DNA from: a virus | Reading direction: 5' to 3' (one strand) | IMG/VR virus record: IMGVR_UViG_3300047678_000242 | Coordinates: 1-43,795 of that record | DNA: 43,795 bases | Shown here: piece by piece, positions 6,183-12,593 of the stretch | Layout: each line of letters begins with the position of its first letter | How positions within the stretch are numbered: the first letter of the stretch is position 1 | Notes under the pieces: generated by a model | Databases searched by the model: none | The model's input: the letters and a program-made list of their open reading frames with translations, nothing else | Told to the model about the DNA's origin: nothing | Program-made: the position numbers and the translations under genes

Positions 6183-6803
6183 TTAGCCGATGACCACTCT
6201 GCGGACGAGCACCACCGGATACTCGTTGTCCTCGTGGGTGTCGTTCTGGTCGCCGTTGCTGAAGCGCTGCAGCCAGGCCCACGAGTCGTGGCCGGCGTTC
6301 TGCGTGGAGGTCCAGTACCACGCGGCCTCGAGCGCTTCGGCACCGCCCTCGCGGAAGGCCTCCACGGTGGTCTGTGCGGGCAGATCCGGCGTGTAAGGCG
6401 CGGTGGGCGGGCAGGCGTTCAGGTTGATGCCGGCGCGTGCATAGCAGTCGTTCTTGCGCGTGGTGGGCTTGAGGTTGCGATACACCAGCTCCATCTCGTC
6501 GATGGCGGGGATGTACCAGTCGGCGTGGCCGGCGATGCTCCTGGCCAGCGCCCACTTGGCGACTTCACTGCCGGCTTCGGCCATGGCCACGGTGTTGAGC
6601 CAGCCGTCGTGATAGCTCAGGGCGCCGGTGACCGTCTTGGTCGACTGATTCCAGGCGGTGGGGGCGTGGCGCCCTTCGGCCTTGGGCGCCAGGATGATGG
6701 CGTGCACATTGCCGTTGATGGCGACCTGGCCGGCGAAGAAGCCGCCTTCGAAGGGCGAGCCGATGGCGGGGGTGTCGATGGTGCGGGGTGCGGGTGCGTT
6801 CAT
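6183..6803 (-). CDS. DGR target protein 2 (DUF1566/C-type-lectin-like, variable C-terminus)
   Basis: 206 aa with an AGGAG site before ATG. The N-terminal ~60 residues contain a beta-rich segment (GGFFAGQVAINGNVHAIILA). The C-type lectin-like region follows (TVAMAEAGSEVAKWALARSI ... ADWYIPAIDEMELVYRNLKP ... AAWYWTSTQNAG) and ends in VR2 (HDSWAWLQRFSNGDQNDTHE, then DNEYPVVLVRR). The WTSTQ ... W-A-W ... YPVVLVRR frame is the usual scaffold around displayed variable residues. It lies 29 nt after the ParB-like gene, in the same leftward operon. No export signal or virion-attachment domain is seen, which is unusual for a phage DGR target. Confidence 0.9.
   Translation of the reverse strand: MNAPAPRTIDTPAIGSPFEGGFFAGQVAINGNVHAIILAPKAEGRHAPTAWNQSTKTVTGALSYHDGWLNTVAMAEAGSEVAKWALARSIAGHADWYIPAIDEMELVYRNLKPTTRKNDCYARAGINLNACPPTAPYTPDLPAQTTVEAFREGGAEALEAAWYWTSTQNAGHDSWAWLQRFSNGDQNDTHEDNEYPVVLVRRVVIG
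6198..6305 (-). repeat. DGR variable repeat 2 (VR2)
   Basis: Aligns without gaps to TR 4908-5015 with seven substitutions (TR 4943, 4948, 4952, 4961, 4969, 4976, 5000), all at adenines of the RT-coding strand. The changes give Asn to His, Ser to Arg, Asn to Ser, Asn to Asp (twice), Asn to Thr and Lys to Glu. Confidence 0.95.
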
Positions 6804-6832
6804 TGCGTTCTCCTGATGGGATGGGACTGCGG

Positions 6833-8782
6833 TTAAGTCGCGCTGGCCAGCAGCGCGTCAGCTTCGGTGGGCTCGTCGACGGCGGGATCAACGGGCTCGG
6901 GTGTGGCGCGCGACTTCTTCGCCTGCGCGGTCTTGCCGGGTTTTTCGTCTTCTGATCGGGCCGCGACAGCGGCCTTCTTCTTCTGTTTAGAGCCGTTCGC
7001 CTTTGCTTCCCCGACCGCTTTTGCCAGCGCAGCCCCGACAGCGGGTTGCGCTGTAGCCGCCGCCTTGGTGCGCGCTTGCGCAGCGGGTTTAGGGGTGGAA
7101 GCCCTTTTCTTCGCAGGCGCCATGATGAGTCGACGCATTCCGGCAAAGTCCACATCGGCGCGCGCCGCGGCTTCGTGCAGATCCTCGGGCGGTTTGTTGT
7201 TGTAGGTGTTCACAAAGCATGTGCCCACCAGCGCGCAAGCCACCATGAAGCCGCCCAGTTCGGCGCCATCCATCGCGGCCAGCTTTGCCTTGGCCTGGTC
7301 GAAGTTCTCGAACTTGCCGAGATCCTTGTCCCACTCCAGTACCTCGCAGAGCCTTCGCCGGCTGTCGCTGCCGGCGTCGTGCCACATCGCATTCGCCAGG
7401 AGCAGCAAGGTGTCGAAGTCGAGCGGGATCGTCTTGATCGTCGCCCGCAGAATGGCGATGCGCGCCTCGCTTTCAAGCCGCGCTTTCTTCTCTGCAGAAC
7501 GGGCCTTGTCCAGGTGCTCATCGCCGCTGCTGCGCGAATCCATCAGGCCCTTGGCCCTGAGCAGGCGCTTCGTGGCCTCCACGTCGACCATTTCGCGCAC
7601 CTGCTTGTTGAACGGGTTCTCGATCAGCGTGATCGGCACCTCGTCGCCCAGCGTTTTCTTGAGGTCGATCTCCTTGCTGCCGGTCCAGAACTTCTGGCCA
7701 GCAGCCTGGTAACCGTCGATATGGCTGCTGTGCTCGTACTTGACCAGCTTCTTCGCTTCGGCGCCGGCGATCACCTTGGTGCCCTCTGTCTTCGCGGCCA
7801 GGATCAGCCGGGCGCTGTGAGCCTCGGTCTTGGCGCGGTAGCATAGCGGGTCGGTACACATGTCCGGGCCCTGCACGTCGTGGAACAGATCCCGTGCCGC
7901 ATGCGTGCGTTTCGGGCACGGGCCGCACGGGCCCGCGATCGGGATCACGGCGCTCGAGGCGTTCTTGTTGTTCGACGGTGGCCGCATGTAGTCGGCCGCC
8001 TTGATGTCGAACGGCGCCTTGGCGATCGGCAGCATGTAGTGCTCGCGCACGTGCTTCGCGGCCTCGCGCGCCGACATCGGCTCATCCTGGTTGTTCCACT
8101 TGCCGTGGATGATTTCCTTCATCGCCTGCGGCTGCAGGTCGTGCGGGATGCGGGCGATCAGCAGCGCGGTGCTGGCCGTGAGCTGGTCGGCGAAGAAAGC
8201 ATCGCGGCATTCGGTGCGCAGGTCGTTCAGCTTGAGCCGGGCATAGATGGTCTCCTTGCTCACGCCCACCTCCTCGGCCAACTGGTCGACCGTGAAGCCA
8301 TGGTCGCGGATCATCGCGGCGTAACCCTGCGCCTCCTCGAGCTCGTGCAGATCGTCGCGCTGCAGGTTCTCGATGGTCTGGATGCGCAGCACATCGATGT
8401 TCGACAGCGCGCGCACCAGTGCCGGGATGTGCGTGCGGCCGGCGATCATGCTGGCCCGGTACCGCCGCTCCCCGGCGACGATCTCGTACATGGTGGCGCC
8501 ATCGTTCATGGCCGCGATGACGGCTGCCTTGCGGCTGTTGTGGCCGCCGTGGTCGATCTGGTATGCCAGGCGCGCTTCGCCCACCAGTGGCCGCACCAGG
8601 ATCGGCTGCAACACGCCTTGTGCCTTGATGGTGGCGGCCAGTTCGGCCAGCGTCTCCTCGTTGAAACGCTTGCGCGGGTTGGTGGGCGAGGGCACCAGGG
8701 CCTCAATGGCGAGATCGGCGAACGACTGCTCGATTTTGAGCGGGGCCGGCGCGATCTCGGCGGGTGTGGTGGGTGCGTTCAT
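6833..8782 (-). CDS. ParB/RepB/Spo0J-family DNA-binding protein
   Basis: 649 aa, longer than chromosomal ParB. The ParB N-terminal fold spans ~24-145, with an insertion of about 30 residues at ~67-97, the CTP-binding box GERRYRA (104-110) and ENLQR (138-142). A helix-turn-helix follows (FTVDQLAEEVGVSKETIYAR, 163-182). A Cys-rich segment near 295-330 (CGPCPKRT ... DMCTDPLCY) may bind zinc. The C-terminal ~110 residues are Ala/Lys-rich and probably disordered. No ParA is encoded in the prophage, so a partition role alone is doubtful. A copy of the TGCARACGTNTGCA palindrome lies in its own leader. It may be a DNA-loading or regulatory clamp for phage DNA. Confidence 0.85.
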   Translation of the reverse strand: MNAPTTPAEIAPAPLKIEQSFADLAIEALVPSPTNPRKRFNEETLAELAATIKAQGVLQPILVRPLVGEARLAYQIDHGGHNSRKAAVIAAMNDGATMYEIVAGERRYRASMIAGRTHIPALVRALSNIDVLRIQTIENLQRDDLHELEEAQGYAAMIRDHGFTVDQLAEEVGVSKETIYARLKLNDLRTECRDAFFADQLTASTALLIARIPHDLQPQAMKEIIHGKWNNQDEPMSAREAAKHVREHYMLPIAKAPFDIKAADYMRPPSNNKNASSAVIPIAGPCGPCPKRTHAARDLFHDVQGPDMCTDPLCYRAKTEAHSARLILAAKTEGTKVIAGAEAKKLVKYEHSSHIDGYQAAGQKFWTGSKEIDLKKTLGDEVPITLIENPFNKQVREMVDVEATKRLLRAKGLMDSRSSGDEHLDKARSAEKKARLESEARIAILRATIKTIPLDFDTLLLLANAMWHDAGSDSRRRLCEVLEWDKDLGKFENFDQAKAKLAAMDGAELGGFMVACALVGTCFVNTYNNKPPEDLHEAAARADVDFAGMRRLIMAPAKKRASTPKPAAQARTKAAATAQPAVGAALAKAVGEAKANGSKQKKKAAVAARSEDEKPGKTAQAKKSRATPEPVDPAVDEPTEADALLASAT

Positions 8783-8802
8783 GGGGTTCCTTTGCAGACG
8801 TT

Positions 8803-8816
8803 TGCAGAGTCAGGTA
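8803..8816. promoter_or_regulatory. Dispersed palindrome copy 1 (TGCAGACGTTTGCA)
   Basis: Near-perfect dyad in the 35-bp gap just upstream of the ParB-like start codon. Same 14-bp motif as at 16547, 18195, 20892 and 28750. Its place suggests an operator or loading site for the ParB-like protein. Confidence 0.6.
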
Positions 8817-8817
8817 A

Positions 8818-9195
8818 CTACTCGATCCGCCAGCAGCGCACGCCGCCGGTCACGTTGTGGCAGATGAACTTCTTGCCGGGAACCAACTTTTTTGCGGCGT
8901 ACACCTGATGGGCGCTTTTCGCGCCCGGGATCAAAAACGATTCGTGCAACGCCAACGCCTGCAGCACGGGCGTCAGGCGTGGGGGTCCACCGCGCCCGCC
9001 CGGCATGGGAATGCCGCTCTCGATCTTGACGCCGTTCACCACACGTTCCACCGTGCGTGAGCCGGCAGGCGGGGCGTCGGCTTCTTCCTCGCCGGGGGGG
9101 GGCGTGCGGACGCCCAGTGAGGCAAGCGACTTCTTCGGCGGCCCATCGAGCAATCGGACGGAACGCGTGGGGATGGATTTGGCAGGCTTGGCCAT
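8818..9195 (-). CDS. Hypothetical phage protein with GGVRCWRI C-terminus
   Basis: 125 aa from ATG 9195 (AAAGGA ribosome site). The first half is Pro/Gly-rich and probably unstructured. The second half (LALHESFLIPGAKSAHQVYA ... GKKFICHNVTGGVRCWRIE) resembles a short compact domain found in many small phage proteins of unknown function, ending in a conserved V-x-x-W-R-I/V strand. It lies directly upstream of the ParB-like gene in the leftward operon. Function unknown. Confidence 0.65.
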   Translation of the reverse strand: MAKPAKSIPTRSVRLLDGPPKKSLASLGVRTPPPGEEEADAPPAGSRTVERVVNGVKIESGIPMPGGRGGPPRLTPVLQALALHESFLIPGAKSAHQVYAAKKLVPGKKFICHNVTGGVRCWRIE

Positions 9196-9288
9196 GAGGG
9201 TCCTTTCAGTGAAAGCGCCGGGCGGTACGCCAGGCGCGGGTGAGGTTGAAACTGAGAACGGGGTCGCGCCAGAAGCGGAGCGCAAGGA

Positions 9289-9516
9289 TCAGGCGACGCA
9301 TGCGGGCCTCGCCGACTTGACAGCGTGGTCGCGCCGCGTCACCGCCTCATGCCGCGGCCCGGTCTCGAACCGGGGCGAGCGCACAAAGGTGTAGATCGCC
9401 CAGCGGCTGGTGAAGTCGACCGGCCGGTTGTCCGGGCACAAGTCACCGTCTTCCTCGGCCAGGCGCTGCAGGTTTTCGGCGAAGGTGACGCCGCGCACGA
9501 TCAGGCCGGTGCTCAC
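9289..9516 (-). CDS. Hypothetical small early protein
   Basis: 75 aa starting at a GTG that overlaps the upstream stop in a GTGA junction, which decides this start. The sequence (GLIVRGVTFAENLQRLAEED ... SRWAIYTFVRSPRFET) is not recognised. It belongs to the chain of short overlapping leftward genes. About 90 nt without a convincing gene follow, before the 125-aa gene. Confidence 0.55.
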   Translation of the reverse strand: MSTGLIVRGVTFAENLQRLAEEDGDLCPDNRPVDFTSRWAIYTFVRSPRFETGPRHEAVTRRDHAVKSARPACVA

Positions 9517-9695
9517 GCGTTCACCGCTTCGCGCCATTCCGGCCGCGTCCAAGGGGTGAGAAACCAGCGGCTGCCATCGAACACCAGGCGCTGGCCGGAG
9601 GCCTGCGCGCTGCGTGCGATGTCGTACACGCGCGCCTCCGGGTTGCAAACGAGCGGAATTCGCGCCGGACGTGGCGCGGTCGGTTGAGCATTCAA
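9513..9695 (-). CDS. Hypothetical small early protein
   Basis: 60 aa with a TTG start at 9695 that overlaps the upstream stop by 4 nt (TTGA). It is preceded by AGGGAGAA with 5-nt spacing, which supports this start. The ending (GQRLVFDGSRWFLTPWTRPE) is rich in aromatic residues. No family recognised. Confidence 0.55.
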   Translation of the reverse strand: MNAQPTAPRPARIPLVCNPEARVYDIARSAQASGQRLVFDGSRWFLTPWTRPEWREAVNA

Positions 9696-10036
9696 GGCGT
9701 TCTCCCTGCCCGTTCGGGCGAAAGTGGGTCGGTGATGAGCTGGCACCGGGTGGCCAGCAGACCGTTGACGTTGCGGATGGTGATCACCGCGCTGTCGCCG
9801 GGTTTCGGTGGGGCCGTGCAGGCCTGAAAGGTTTGCAGCGTGCGCACCTGGTGCGCCACCGCGTCGATGCGGCTGGTCAACCAGCTGGAGGTGATCAGGC
9901 CGCCCACCAGGGCGCCGATGCACATCGCGGCCGCGCACAGCACCACGCCCCATATGCCAGCCGCGGTGGTGCCAGGGATCTCGACGATCATGCCGGGCTG
10001 GGGAAGTTCGCCGATGTCGCGGTTGGTTCGGGTCAT
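9692..10036 (-). CDS. Small membrane protein, early operon
   Basis: 114 aa from ATG 10036. One clear membrane helix (IWGVVLCAAAMCIGALVGGL, ~30-50) is preceded by a short polar N-terminus and followed by a soluble tail with two Cys residues. An inner-membrane location is likely. Function unknown; membrane proteins in leftward early operons sometimes act in exclusion or host takeover, but nothing here shows that. Confidence 0.6.
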   Translation of the reverse strand: MTRTNRDIGELPQPGMIVEIPGTTAAGIWGVVLCAAAMCIGALVGGLITSSWLTSRIDAVAHQVRTLQTFQACTAPPKPGDSAVITIRNVNGLLATRCQLITDPLSPERAGRTP

Positions 10037-10046
10037 GGTCGGCTCC

Positions 10047-10274
10047 TCAGTCATGGAAATACTCGACGGCGGTGGGGCGGGGACGCACCATGTCGAGCGC
10101 CTCACGCGCATGGCGCGGAAGACAACGCCGCTGCGAATTCACGACCGCCAGCACTGAGCGCGCAAGGGCAAGCTCGCGGAGCATCCGGTCCAGCTTCATT
10201 GGGTCAGCAGATTCCGCGCGCAGGCGCTGGGTCACGGCGGAAAGTTCGGGGGCGGTGAGTACGCGTGACGTCAT
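10047..10274 (-). CDS. Hypothetical small early protein
   Basis: 75 aa from the ATG at 10274, chosen because it overlaps the upstream stop in an ATGA junction. Mostly helical and basic (VTQRLRAESADPMKLDRMLR, then an ELALARSVLAVVNSQRR stretch). No family recognised. Confidence 0.6.
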   Translation of the reverse strand: MTSRVLTAPELSAVTQRLRAESADPMKLDRMLRELALARSVLAVVNSQRRCLPRHAREALDMVRPRPTAVEYFHD

Positions 10275-10453
10275 TCCATGCGCTCCAGATCCTTGGCCTG
10301 ACGCGGCCACGCCTGGCTACCGTCGTCAAGCTCGATGCGATAGAAATGCTCGATGCCGGCCAGGCCGAACGGCACCTCTTCAATCACGTGACCGGGTTGG
10401 CGCGTCTTGCGGTCGAGCACGCGGGCGCCGAGGCAGAGCGCGGTGGTGGTCAT
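10271..10453 (-). CDS. Hypothetical small early protein, KOW/SH3-like
   Basis: 60 aa. The pattern LGARVLDRKTRQPGHVIEEV ... FYRIELDDGSQAWPR looks like a small SH3-like beta barrel of the kind found in many short phage proteins. ATGA-type overlaps occur with both neighbours. Function unknown. Confidence 0.6.
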   Translation of the reverse strand: MTTTALCLGARVLDRKTRQPGHVIEEVPFGLAGIEHFYRIELDDGSQAWPRQAKDLERME

Positions 10454-10668
10454 ACCGGCGGCTCCAGCTGGAGTTCATCGAATCGGAACGGCTGCGGCTC
10501 ATCGATCGCGCCGGGCAGGGCGACGTAATAAAACTCGGTGCCGTCGAGCACGCGCGTCCAAACCACCACGCCATGGCCACCTGCGCGATACACCGGATCA
10601 AGGGCGCCGGAGGTCGGCGGAACGATGACGCGCTCGCCTACGTCGAAGGCGGGGAAGGTGATGGTCAT
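10450..10668 (-). CDS. Hypothetical small early protein, SH3-like
   Basis: 72 aa. F-D-V-G-E-R-V-I-V-P followed by HGVVVWTRVLDGTEFYYVAL suggests another small beta-barrel of the same general type as the next gene, so the two may be diverged tandem copies. It overlaps both neighbours by 4 nt. Confidence 0.6.
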   Translation of the reverse strand: MTITFPAFDVGERVIVPPTSGALDPVYRAGGHGVVVWTRVLDGTEFYYVALPGAIDEPQPFRFDELQLEPPV

Positions 10669-10979
10669 GCGTCACCCCGCACCGGCAAGCTATTCTTCAA
10701 CTCCGCGATTTTTTCACCGAGGAGTTCACATGTCGCCGCATCCAGACTTTCCTGCACTGATTGCCGCGCTTGATCAAGCAGAGCGCGCCCTGCCGTACGA
10801 AGCAAGGGCAAGCATGCCTCCCGCAGTCGGCAAGGAGTACGTCGGTCTGATTGAAGCGATTCTGAAAACTCGGCTGCGCGCTGAAAAACTTCAGGCGCGA
10901 GTTCGAACGTGACCATGAGGGCGCCTCTGTCGGTCACTTCCGAGAAGGTAATGCGCAGGTGGTCGACCGTGTCGCTCAT
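10665..10979 (-). CDS. Hypothetical early protein
   Basis: 104 aa from ATG 10979, overlapping the upstream stop by 4 nt. A beta segment (LRITFSEVTDRGALMVTFEL) is followed by helices (LDQARQSVQESLDAATCELL, then GEKIAELKNSL). Family unknown. A plus-strand frame with a good ribosome site overlaps its 3' part (see rejected items). Confidence 0.6.
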   Translation of the reverse strand: MSDTVDHLRITFSEVTDRGALMVTFELAPEVFQRAAEFSESLQSDRRTPCRLREACLPLLRTAGRALLDQARQSVQESLDAATCELLGEKIAELKNSLPVRGDA

Positions 10980-11239
10980 TGCGCCACCTCGAACCATGCC
11001 GCGACGGACAATGCCAGGCGCGAGCGCAATTCGGTGCGACGCGGAAATGCGGCATCGCGAAGCGTATCGACGGTACGCCTCACATCGGCGGGCCATCCCT
11101 CACAGCGCACGATTTCAAGGCCACGGGCCAGTGCGGTGTTCAGCTGGTTGAGTTCGTCGCGCGCGTGGCAGTCGTACCAGCGGCACGCCGCCTGAAACGG
11201 GTCATGCCCGAGTGCTATGAAATCGCTGATGGTGTCCAT
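10976..11239 (-). CDS. Hypothetical early protein, first gene of the leftward operon
   Basis: 87 aa, mostly helical (DPFQAACRWYDCHARDELNQ ... VDTLRDAAFPRRTELRSRLA). A GGAGG ribosome site precedes ATG. It is the first gene after the operator-controlled promoter at 11266-11306, so it would be the first leftward product made on induction. Family unknown. Confidence 0.65.
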   Translation of the reverse strand: MDTISDFIALGHDPFQAACRWYDCHARDELNQLNTALARGLEIVRCEGWPADVRRTVDTLRDAAFPRRTELRSRLALSVAAWFEVAQ

Positions 11240-11265
11240 GTGGCCTCCGAGATGAATTCGGAGGC

Positions 11266-11306
11266 ATTAAACCATAGTTGAATTTAGGAAGTCAACTATG
11301 GTTTAA
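11266..11306 (-). promoter_or_regulatory. pL-like promoter with two repressor operators
   Basis: Two 16-bp dyads of the type TTMAAC-N4-GTTKAA lie at 11267-11282 and 11291-11306, with centres 24 bp apart. Together they form a perfect 15-bp inverted repeat (11267-11281 / 11292-11306). On the minus strand TTGACT and TTTAAT (11266-11271) sit 18 bp apart, each inside one operator. It drives the 87-aa gene and onward to the integrase. Confidence 0.75.
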
Positions 11307-11313
11307 AACACAC

Positions 11314-11781
11314 TCATTCCTTGCGCCGGGCGGCGCGAAAATCCCACGGTGCGATGGGGTTCGGATCGCGCCAGAGGCCGCGCCGGCCGTCCCTGGCGAT
11401 CTCTTCGGCGGTAGCGATTGCGGGGTCCGTGAGATAGCGGCGAAATGCCCACGCGTAGCCACTGCGGACCATGCTCAGACTGGCATCGCGGCCACGGCAT
11501 TTCACGCGCGCGATCGTGCGACCGTAGCGGTCTTCGCTGCGCGGAGTCAGGACGACTGGTTGATGCTGGCAGGCCGCCGTTAGCCGGCGGGTCGCTGCCG
11601 CTGCGAAGGGCTGGCCGAGTTCGGGGGCGTCGATCTCCGCCAGGCGCACGTGCACGATCGTGTCATCGCAGCGCGCCTGCAGCGTGTCGCCATCGTGGAC
11701 GGAAATCACCACGCACGCGAGTGCGTGCGCGGACCCGCAAAGCAGGGTGCTACTTAGAGCCCACCATCTTGCCCAGCGCAT
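11314..11781 (-). CDS. Exported thermonuclease-like (SNase) protein
   Basis: 155 aa from ATG 11781. A Sec signal peptide (MRWARWWALSSTLLCGSAHA, cut near ALA) is followed by the staphylococcal-nuclease fold: VVISVHDGDTLQ, the active-site cluster VRLAEIDAPELGQPF (Arg, Asp, Glu), then RYGRTIARV with the second catalytic Arg. It would cleave DNA/RNA in the periplasm or outside, in a Ca-dependent way. Its start lies 31 nt inside the upstream zinc-ribbon gene, so the two are coupled. Position downstream of the repressor suggests expression in the lysogen. Confidence 0.85.
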   Translation of the reverse strand: MRWARWWALSSTLLCGSAHALACVVISVHDGDTLQARCDDTIVHVRLAEIDAPELGQPFAAAATRRLTAACQHQPVVLTPRSEDRYGRTIARVKCRGRDASLSMVRSGYAWAFRRYLTDPAIATAEEIARDGRRGLWRDPNPIAPWDFRAARRKE

Positions 11782-12052
11782 GGCCGGCCTTTTCTGCAGG
11801 CGTGCGCGTGTCGGCGCCGGGCTGCAAGTCAGCAACCAGTTTCTTGCCCATCGGGGAATCGACCGGCACCAGGTCGTTGCTGCGGCATCCTTTGCAGCCG
11901 GTGGTGCGCGAGGCATGGCGCCAGATCGAGTAAATCAAGCCGGGCAGGATCATGCAGAAATAGAGCGCGATTTCAAGAATCAGCGAGCCCTTGGTGTTGG
12001 TGGTGCTCGCGCCGATCGTCCCGCAGTTCCTGCAGATGAATTGTTTGGCCAT
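11750..12052 (-). CDS. Zinc-ribbon membrane protein
   Basis: 100 aa. CxxC (FICRNCGT) near the N-terminus and CKGC (TTGCKGCRS, ~52-55) can form one zinc ribbon. Between them lies a hydrophobic helix (ILEIALYFCMILPGLIYSIW, ~26-45). The C-terminal ~35 residues are polar. Similar proteins are found in many phages and bacteria without a known function. It follows the repressor on the same strand after 115 nt and overlaps the exported nuclease gene. Confidence 0.7.
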   Translation of the reverse strand: MAKQFICRNCGTIGASTTNTKGSLILEIALYFCMILPGLIYSIWRHASRTTGCKGCRSNDLVPVDSPMGKKLVADLQPGADTRTPAEKAGHALGKMVGSK

Positions 12053-12167
12053 ACGAAATCCCCTGCTTAAGAACGACGTTTGGAATTTTGACGCGGTGCG
12101 AAGCGTAGCACGGTGCTTTGCGAGATGGTCACGTCTAGATCTAGGCTCATTTGAAAAGGCACGCGGA

Positions 12168-12554
12168 TCACGCGGCCTGTTGATCGTCCGGTGATTGTGA
12201 GTTGATCAACGTCAACGCCATGTTTTCAATAGCCGCTCTCTGGGTGTCGTTCATTTGCTCCATGGCCTTGAGCACGGTGGCGGCGGTCTTCGAGGTGGCG
12301 TAGGTCCGAATCTTGGGCGGCGTACCGAACTCCAGCCAGGCGGGGTCGTGCGACGTGAGCTGCGACACGATCACCAGGTGCCTGCCTTCGAGGTCATCGG
12401 TCTGGCCGTTGAGCCACTTATAGACGGCCTGAACGCTGACGCCGCACTCTTGCGCGGCTGTGCTGACGGAGGTGCCGCTATCGTCGAAAGCTGCCTTGAG
12501 GCGTAGCGCGAGAGTGTCCATGAAAGTGAGCATAGCGGACAGGGTTTCAACCAT
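12168..12554 (-). CDS. CI-like repressor (short XRE-type, no peptidase domain)
   Basis: 128 aa. A helix-turn-helix near residues 29-52 (VSTAAQECGVSVQAVYKWLN, then GQTDDLEGRHL) is typical of phage repressors. A helical C-terminal part (KTAATVLKAMEQMNDTQRAA) may dimerise. It lacks the LexA/CI-type autocleavage domain, so induction would need another mechanism. ATG 12554, with AAAGGA 8 nt upstream, lies inside an operator. It faces the Cro-like gene across the paired operators and probably represses both early promoters. A later Met (MDTLALRLKAAF) is an alternative start. Confidence 0.8.
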   Translation of the reverse strand: MVETLSAMLTFMDTLALRLKAAFDDSGTSVSTAAQECGVSVQAVYKWLNGQTDDLEGRHLVIVSQLTSHDPAWLEFGTPPKIRTYATSKTAATVLKAMEQMNDTQRAAIENMALTLINSQSPDDQQAA

Positions 12555-12586
12555 AGTTGCAATCCTTTCTTAAACTGTGGTTTAAT
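12546..12586 (+). promoter_or_regulatory. pR-like promoter with two repressor operators
   Basis: Dyads TTCAACCATAGTTGCA (12546-12561) and TTAAACTGTGGTTTAA (12570-12585) have centres 24 bp apart, the same spacing as at the leftward promoter. On the plus strand TTGCAA (12557-12562), 18 nt, then TTTAAT (12581-12586) would start RNA very close to the cro ATG at 12594. Confidence 0.75.
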
Positions 12587-12593
12587 CCGGCGC

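Noticed and set aside
5636-6343. Longer version of DGR target 1 starting at 6343
   Set aside because: The extra N-terminus reads VR2 and its flanks out of frame; ATG 6151 has a good ribosome site and a sensible N-terminus.
10730-10912. Plus-strand 60-aa frame with a strong GAGGAG ribosome site, opposite the 104-aa early gene
   Set aside because: The minus-strand gene fits a chain of 4-nt overlaps on both sides. The plus frame has no promoter or neighbours on its strand. An overlapping gene is not excluded.
11244-11264. CCTCCGA / TCGGAGG hairpin that would hide the ribosome site of the 87-aa gene
   Set aside because: The predicted transcription start from the operator promoter (~11259) lies inside the 5' arm, so the full hairpin would not be in the RNA.
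12135-12144. CTAGATCTAG palindrome upstream of the zinc-ribbon gene
   Set aside because: Single short copy in a 115-bp gap with no clear promoter; no repeat elsewhere supports a regulatory role.
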